Origin: Bacilli bacterium
GTDB taxonomy: Bacteria > Bacillota_I > Bacilli_A > RFN20 > CAG-826
Length of the DNA: 28,107 nt
Direction: 5' to 3'
Assembly: GCA_017619815.1 (NCBI GenBank)
Contig: JAFZRR010000006.1
Span: 1 to 28,107, forward strand
The position numbers and the translations under genes were made by a program. Under the pieces are notes generated by a model. The model was not told the origin of the DNA. It made no database searches and saw nothing but the letters and a program-made list of their open reading frames with translations. Position 1 is the stretch's first letter, and each line of letters starts with the position of its first letter. Shown in pieces: positions 25,201 to 28,107 of the stretch.

Positions 25201-25581
25201 GCAATTATTCTAAATAATGTCAACTGTGTTGCAAATGGCTCAAGCGCGCCAACATTCACTAACTTATCTGGTTGGTCACAATTAAGTAGCATCTATTCAA
25301 AATTAGATTCTACTCTTCAAACAGAATTGGCGGAAATGGATGCTGATGAAGATGGCACAGATATTCAAAAAGCTATGGCAAAATATGATTACATCATCGC
25401 TAAATATGGCACGGGAACATATTCAAACTTCTTAAATCGTTCAGTGGTGAGTTTATCAAATAGATTTGCAAATCCAATATTAACAAATAACGCTATGGTT
25501 CTCTTAGTGGTCATGTCCGTCTTAGGAACAATGACATTCGTCGGATGGTTCATCCACAAAAAGAGACAATACGATATTTAA
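22237..25581 (+). CDS. Large multidomain cell-surface endonuclease I with Big_2 domains and C-terminal surface module
   Basis: 1114 residues. Signal segment about 9-28. Endonuclease I domain about 55-370: NREHIWAKAEG (177-187, catalytic His H180), GARGDPMHLW (195-204), FEPQDCDKGDIARA (254-267), NPFIDFPEWAEYIWG (352-366). Three Ig-like Big_2 domains: about 404-483, 488-572 and 754-838 (VTWSSN...IATVDSSGKVTG pattern). An unassigned beta domain of about 170 residues (579-748) splits them, and a second, aromatic- and Gly/Ser-rich one follows (845-977). Residues about 985-1075 form a module shared with the partial surface protein at 27070: conserved Cys (C997), NGSSAPT, W..L, DEDGT, AMAKYDYI and FLNRS. 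A membrane helix (about 1085-1105) and HKKRQYDI end the protein. GAGG lies 9 bases before the ATG. Likely extracellular DNA degradation with substrate- or wall-binding repeats. Confidence 0.92.
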   Translation: MKRKTIIHASIVGSVMSLMAVATMTGIHLFEKKVEKADAYTAQSSCPTTIDLNDTSTANIRSYYSSLNNLSTSERQGTNLLKNLKPILKNGQKYWNYDSGNTVWQMYEIIDRDWSMSPASSISGYNSSTNKITGYSYGTSTSNKGTNPYLHALYINRNVTNQVTAWDDHQQTQWGINREHIWAKAEGFDTSAAGGARGDPMHLWAANGYANNIHSNNFFGFVNTSGATNCGSKYSNLSGNLRGTSLNLGTGTVFEPQDCDKGDIARAIFYMVARYNYYSGSDSDGIDSNNPNLVLVDNTTDWASSGYTCTTSNPGKQGILRDLLAWNRLDPPDEWEIHRNNLVYNNFSNNRNPFIDFPEWAEYIWGKPTLASNNRNITSFSTNPTGYAIPSSDSLNTFGNAVTTPTITLNKTSATIAVNGTVQLTATAMGGSGNVTWSTSSSSKAQLSATTGDTVTVTGKATGSATITATYSGKTATCTITISASAPTVSSVSVSPSTLSLDLNGTSTDNLSATVTGTNSPAQTVTWSSNKTNIATVDSSGKVTGIAVGSATITATSTVDDTKSGTCTVTVTNSGGTSTEAGTFTVELKNNSLSSATSYQYETTTANYDGGDATASLYWGGLNAKAGNIKGNGDTQSNLQSGNGANFYIHNTTPLPGPITSIRITGLTKTSSAYTTATNAYACTGSTPISTQTTSSSTAGTSASSGTEVTWTFDETTSGKYFAVGAVKGFTTGTVQATSFVIDYAATQGGSSSPTIDSITITPSFAQLTAGETKGLACTVAGENNPDTSVSWTSSNTSVATVDSDGNVTAKAAGTATITATSTYDNTKSGSASIKVVNVDSLAGSPYMNGVPYKMFAVKSETTTNYYFNGGMSGYYGGSTTSISAAVDMWFETNGSGQNMYFMTSAGEKQYVTAVVNGNYVNFTIGDSAGTAWSYDSSTGGLYTVNGSTNYYLGFSSTYSTFGNYSSSNISGYASFVANTEAGTIGLSAIILNNVNCVANGSSAPTFTNLSGWSQLSSIYSKLDSTLQTELAEMDADEDGTDIQKAMAKYDYIIAKYGTGTYSNFLNRSVVSLSNRFANPILTNNAMVLLVVMSVLGTMTFVGWFIHKKRQYDI
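23881..24750 (+). repeat. Diverged repeats encoding Big_2 domains inside the large nuclease gene
   Basis: The DNA for the second and third Big_2 domains is clearly similar: the stretch at 23881-23934 (GSATITATSTVDDTKSG) matches that at 24676-24729 (GTATITATSTYDNTKSG), and the preceding TVTWSSN/SVSWTSSN and IATVDSSGKVT/VATVDSDGNVT segments line up too. The copies are separated by an unrelated beta domain. They reflect domain duplication, and such similarity can permit domain gain or loss by recombination. Confidence 0.7.
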
Positions 25582-25593
25582 TCGATAAACAAA

Positions 25594-25620
25594 AAAGGCT
25601 CGGATAACCGAGTCTTTTAA
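25594..25620. terminator. Bidirectional terminator between convergent genes
   Basis: Stem AAAGGCTCGG/CCGAGTCTTT (25594-25603 and 25608-25617, one G-T pair) with an ATAA loop, A-rich to the left and T-rich to the right. It ends the large nuclease gene and the convergent aminopeptidase gene. Confidence 0.85.
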
Positions 25621-25634
25621 TTTGCTTATTTGAA

Positions 25635-26963
25635 TTAGTCCGCTAAGGAACCCATTGGATCCCAAGGTTTTAATTCAATTGGTTTTGCATTATAGGCTTT
25701 GAGTTCTTCTTCAGAGAGATATTTCTTATCCACTACTGCTTGATATGTGAATCTATCAAACCAAGAAGCGGACATACGGTAGTAACCAGCAACTGCTCTA
25801 TCTGTGCCCCAGGAGTTTTCAATCTTCCATTTTGTGGCTTTGCCATTCTTTAATGCGACGCCTGTGATACACATCGCGTGGTTCATCGCAGAGGCGCGAT
25901 AATCAAGCGATTCACCTTTATCCATTTTGAATGCTAAACCTGTCGCGGATTCATAATCAAACATTCTGTCGTCCCAGATGCCGCCTTCTCTGTCTCCATA
26001 GAAGCCCACATCGCTACCAAACCAGACGATTTGGCCGTCTTTAAGTTGTTTGATGACTAATTCCTTTAATCTGTCCATTTCAACGTTTAAATGGGTTACT
26101 ATCTTGCCATTAACGACATTTCCTAAGTATTTGACTGTATAGGACTTGTTAAATGGTTTATCTTTTGTTGGTGCATTGATGATACTGACAAAGTCATTTA
26201 ATCTATCACCAATGTATTTTTCTTTGAAAGATAATGGATTTAAACCATTAACAATGTGGTATTTGCCATCTGCATCAGTGTATTCAAAATTGAATTTCTC
26301 TGGTGGTAAACCATATGCAGAAATGAGTAAGAAATAGATTTTCTTTAAAACTGTTTTCTTCAATTTCTTAACTGCTTCAATACCTTTACTTTCGTATAGT
26401 GTCTTTGCATCACTTGCGAACTTTCTTAAAGAGAAGTTAATGAGTTGATTTGTATCTCTTGTTGCACTTGAAGTGTTGGTTTCTGGATAAGCGTGTTTTG
26501 GACATAAACCATATTTGTTAACGATGTTAACGAACATATCCCATTGTCCACCATCGGAGATACCATTACTGACGATGAATGATAATGTTCTATCATCATA
26601 GTCCTTATCAATGAGTTCAATGATTGCTTCCATTGTGTAATTAGATTTTTCTAAACGATCATAGAAGGCAATATAGCTTTGTGAGAGCTCAAACTCTTTG
26701 AGGTTTAGTTTCTTAGCGATGATTTCTCTAAGAACGTTTGTCGCGGCGAAAATCCAGCATCTCCCACTGGCTTTTTGATTCGCTGCGCTTAAAGTTTTGA
26801 TTTCGATATCAAAATTGAAGTTGATATCTTTGACTTCGTCTTGAGAGGCGACGACTTGTGATAAAGGTGTCGCAGTAAGAGCGTGTCTTAATACAGCATT
26901 TTTGCTGTCTTTTTGATATTCCTCTAAATCTTTCTTGAGGGTTTCTAATTTAATTTCTTCCAT
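25635..26963 (-). CDS. pepC: Aminopeptidase C (bleomycin hydrolase family, C1B)
   Basis: Cytosolic cysteine aminopeptidase that trims peptides; relatives form a hexameric barrel with active sites inside. 442 residues with the start chosen here, the usual family length. The papain-type triad is visible: ASGRCWIFAATN with C69, NHAMCITG with H362 and IENSWGTD with N383. The C-terminus PWDPMGSLAD is typical; in relatives the C-terminal residues reach into the active site and limit cleavage to aminopeptidase mode. An earlier in-frame ATG at 26993 is rejected because it lies in the predicted -10 box and has no ribosome binding site. The chosen ATG has AAAGGA about 11 bases upstream. No signal peptide. 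Confidence 0.95.
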   Translation of the reverse strand: MEEIKLETLKKDLEEYQKDSKNAVLRHALTATPLSQVVASQDEVKDINFNFDIEIKTLSAANQKASGRCWIFAATNVLREIIAKKLNLKEFELSQSYIAFYDRLEKSNYTMEAIIELIDKDYDDRTLSFIVSNGISDGGQWDMFVNIVNKYGLCPKHAYPETNTSSATRDTNQLINFSLRKFASDAKTLYESKGIEAVKKLKKTVLKKIYFLLISAYGLPPEKFNFEYTDADGKYHIVNGLNPLSFKEKYIGDRLNDFVSIINAPTKDKPFNKSYTVKYLGNVVNGKIVTHLNVEMDRLKELVIKQLKDGQIVWFGSDVGFYGDREGGIWDDRMFDYESATGLAFKMDKGESLDYRASAMNHAMCITGVALKNGKATKWKIENSWGTDRAVAGYYRMSASWFDRFTYQAVVDKKYLSEEELKAYNAKPIELKPWDPMGSLAD

Positions 26964-26991
26964 AAAATTAAAATTCCTTTCGTTAAATATC

Positions 26992-27021
26992 ATTACACAA
27001 ACAAATCTTTTTGTTTATCAA
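26992..27021 (-). promoter_or_regulatory. Promoter of pepC
   Basis: On the minus strand TTGATA (27021-27016) and TGTAAT (26997-26992) are 18 bases apart, each close to consensus. The predicted start near 26985 gives a leader of about 22 bases containing AAAGGA, which supports translation from 26963. Confidence 0.6.
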
Positions 27022-27029
27022 TACGATAA

Positions 27030-27054
27030 GAAAAGTGCACCACGCGGGTGCACT
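27030..27054 (-). terminator. Terminator of the minus-strand surface-protein gene
   Basis: Stem AGTGCACC/GGTGCACT (27054-27047 and 27041-27034, 8 bp) with a 5-base loop is followed on the minus strand by TTTTC. A 14-bp palindrome (27055-27068) lies between it and the stop codon. Confidence 0.75.
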
Positions 27055-27069
27055 AATCAATATTGATTA

Positions 27070-28107
27070 TTAAATTACCTTTTTCTTCTTGAGCGTGAAG
27101 AATGTAACTAAGCCAATGATAATAATTCCACCGGCAATTGGCATCGCTATCATCAAAGCGCGATTATCAACAACCCTATTCATAAAGAAGAAGGTACTAT
27201 TAGATATTGGGTTAGCACTTGATCTATTAATGAAGTTATAGAATTGGGTGTATTTTCTACATAAGAAGTCATATCTCGCCATGGCTTGTTCAACGATGGT
27301 ACCATTTTCATTCGCATCAGCGTAGCGTAATGCTTGTTGATGATCACTTGCAACATTAGTGTAAAGTGTTTCAAGTTCTGCCCAAGTTCTAGTTAATGTA
27401 GGAGCTGAAGCACCATTGTTATTACAAGTAATACTACTTAAGAAATCAGTCGCGAATTGTTCAGCGGTATAGATTTCAATTGTTTTTGTTGTTTTTCTAT
27501 AGAAGTTAATTGGACAGTTGTTATTAGGACCTGAATAACCAGTGAATTCTGTATAACTATCATAGTATTCTAGATAAACACCGTCAGGGCTATACATGTT
27601 GAATCCGGTTTGTGAACCGTTATTAGAAACAGACCATGTATTGTTTGCGGTACTTGCTGTACCATTTGCATAAATGTTGTAATAGGTTTTTGTTCCACTG
27701 ACATTCTTTTTACCATATAGGTAATCACCATCATTTTCGAATGTTAGTGAAAAACCGTCTGAACCACCTACTGTCCAAATAGGCATGCCCTCGGTTACAG
27801 TAAGAATACCATCGGTAACAACTCCATCTATAGGAGTTAAATAATAAGATGCCTTGATAGTTTTAGTTAAAACATGTGTTGAGGTAGAGCTCCAGTTTGG
27901 TTGAGCGGCAATAATAACTTCATCGCCTGGTTTAACACCATCGGTAGCTAATTCAAACACTATTTCAGTGTGAGAGCTACTTCCACCGGTAACTGTAACT
28001 GTACATTCACCATAAACGCCGTTATGAGCAGTTGCTCTAATTACAGCGTTGCCTGCTACGTGAGCAGAAACAACGCCACCAGAGACAGATGCAACACCTG
28101 AATTACT
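27070..28107 (-). CDS. Partial surface protein: Big_2 end, beta domain, C-terminal surface module and membrane anchor (5' part outside window)
   Basis: The frame is open to the right window edge, so the GTG at 27960 is internal and the true start lies outside. The first 45 or so residues (SGVASVSGGVVSAHVAGNAV...) are the end of a Big_2 Ig-like domain. A beta-rich domain of about 155 residues follows (GDEVIIAAQ, SLTFENDGDYLYGKK, GVYLEYYDSY, NCPINFYRK). Then comes the module shared with the large nuclease (27474 down to about 27200): AEQFATDFLSSITC, NGASAPTLT, W-x-x-L, DANENGT, QAMARYDF and NFINRS. A membrane helix and KKKKVI close it. The catalytic or binding N-terminal part is not visible, so the function is unknown. 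It is probably anchored in the membrane and exposed outside. Confidence 0.85.
   Translation of the reverse strand, partial: SNSGVASVSGGVVSAHVAGNAVIRATAHNGVYGECTVTVTGGSSSHTEIVFELATDGVKPGDEVIIAAQPNWSSTSTHVLTKTIKASYYLTPIDGVVTDGILTVTEGMPIWTVGGSDGFSLTFENDGDYLYGKKNVSGTKTYYNIYANGTASTANNTWSVSNNGSQTGFNMYSPDGVYLEYYDSYTEFTGYSGPNNNCPINFYRKTTKTIEIYTAEQFATDFLSSITCNNNGASAPTLTRTWAELETLYTNVASDHQQALRYADANENGTIVEQAMARYDFLCRKYTQFYNFINRSSANPISNSTFFFMNRVVDNRALMIAMPIAGGIIIIGLVTFFTLKKKKVI

Noticed and set aside
25440..25581. Classical LPXTG sortase signal on the surface proteins
   Set aside because: No LPxTG-like motif precedes the membrane helices of the large nuclease, the shorter nuclease or the partial protein.
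26964..26993. Longer N-terminus for PepC starting at 26993
   Set aside because: That ATG overlaps the predicted -10 box, has no ribosome binding site and adds ten residues not typical of the family.
27960..27960. GTG at 27960 as start of the last gene
   Set aside because: The frame stays open to the window edge and the upstream residues form the end of a Big_2 domain, so the codon is internal.

Overview
The window looks like chromosomal DNA of a low-GC, anaerobic, monoderm-type member of the Bacillota, most likely an uncultured gut lineage near the Erysipelotrichia, RF39 or Acholeplasma-like branches. This placement is an inference. It rests on AT-rich codon use, strong GGAGG-type ribosome binding sites at several genes, a desulfoferrodoxin (an anaerobe's superoxide reductase), lipobox lipoproteins, and surface proteins ending in a membrane segment plus Lys/Arg tail. 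No LPXTG motif was seen. All Trp codons I checked are TGG and TGA serves as a stop once, so the code appears standard.

Layout. 1-213: the tail of an unidentified reading frame (possibly a transposase), a 21-bp direct repeat and a terminator. 214-1233: a short intracellular GH13 glycosidase. 1301-2248 (minus): a RhuM-Fic protein. 2249-2755: a 507-base gap that appears to encode a highly folded RNA of about 375 nt on the minus strand, with its own -10 box and a U-tract end; I could not assign it to a known family. 2756-3763: an NAD-dependent epimerase-like protein.

3795-17347 is a cell-surface polysaccharide locus. It holds an initiating polyprenyl-phosphate sugar-phosphate transferase (minus strand), an O-antigen ligase/polymerase-like membrane protein, a GT2 glycosyltransferase, and an 11-gene run that starts at a good promoter (6949-6977). 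That run encodes a Wzm/Wzt ABC exporter, a sugar epimerase/reductase, three GT2 enzymes, an acyltransferase and the full dTDP-L-rhamnose pathway (rmlC, rmlD, rmlB, rmlA). The genes fit a model in which a rhamnose-containing, possibly acylated glycan is built on a lipid carrier in the cytoplasm, exported by Wzm/Wzt, and perhaps transferred to its final acceptor by the ligase-like protein.

17400-18345 (minus): desulfoferrodoxin and a hypoxanthine/uracil-DNA glycosylase. 18422-25581 (plus): two paralogous lipoproteins followed by two paralogous secreted endonuclease I enzymes. One has a simple membrane anchor; the other is a 1114-residue multidomain protein with Ig-like Big_2 domains. 25635-26963 (minus): a C1-type aminopeptidase (PepC). 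27070-28107 (minus): the C-terminal part of another large surface protein that continues past the window.

The two most notable items are the unassigned structured RNA and a C-terminal module of about 80-100 residues shared by the large nuclease and the partial surface protein. The module sits just before the membrane anchor and looks like a lineage-specific surface-display or sorting domain.
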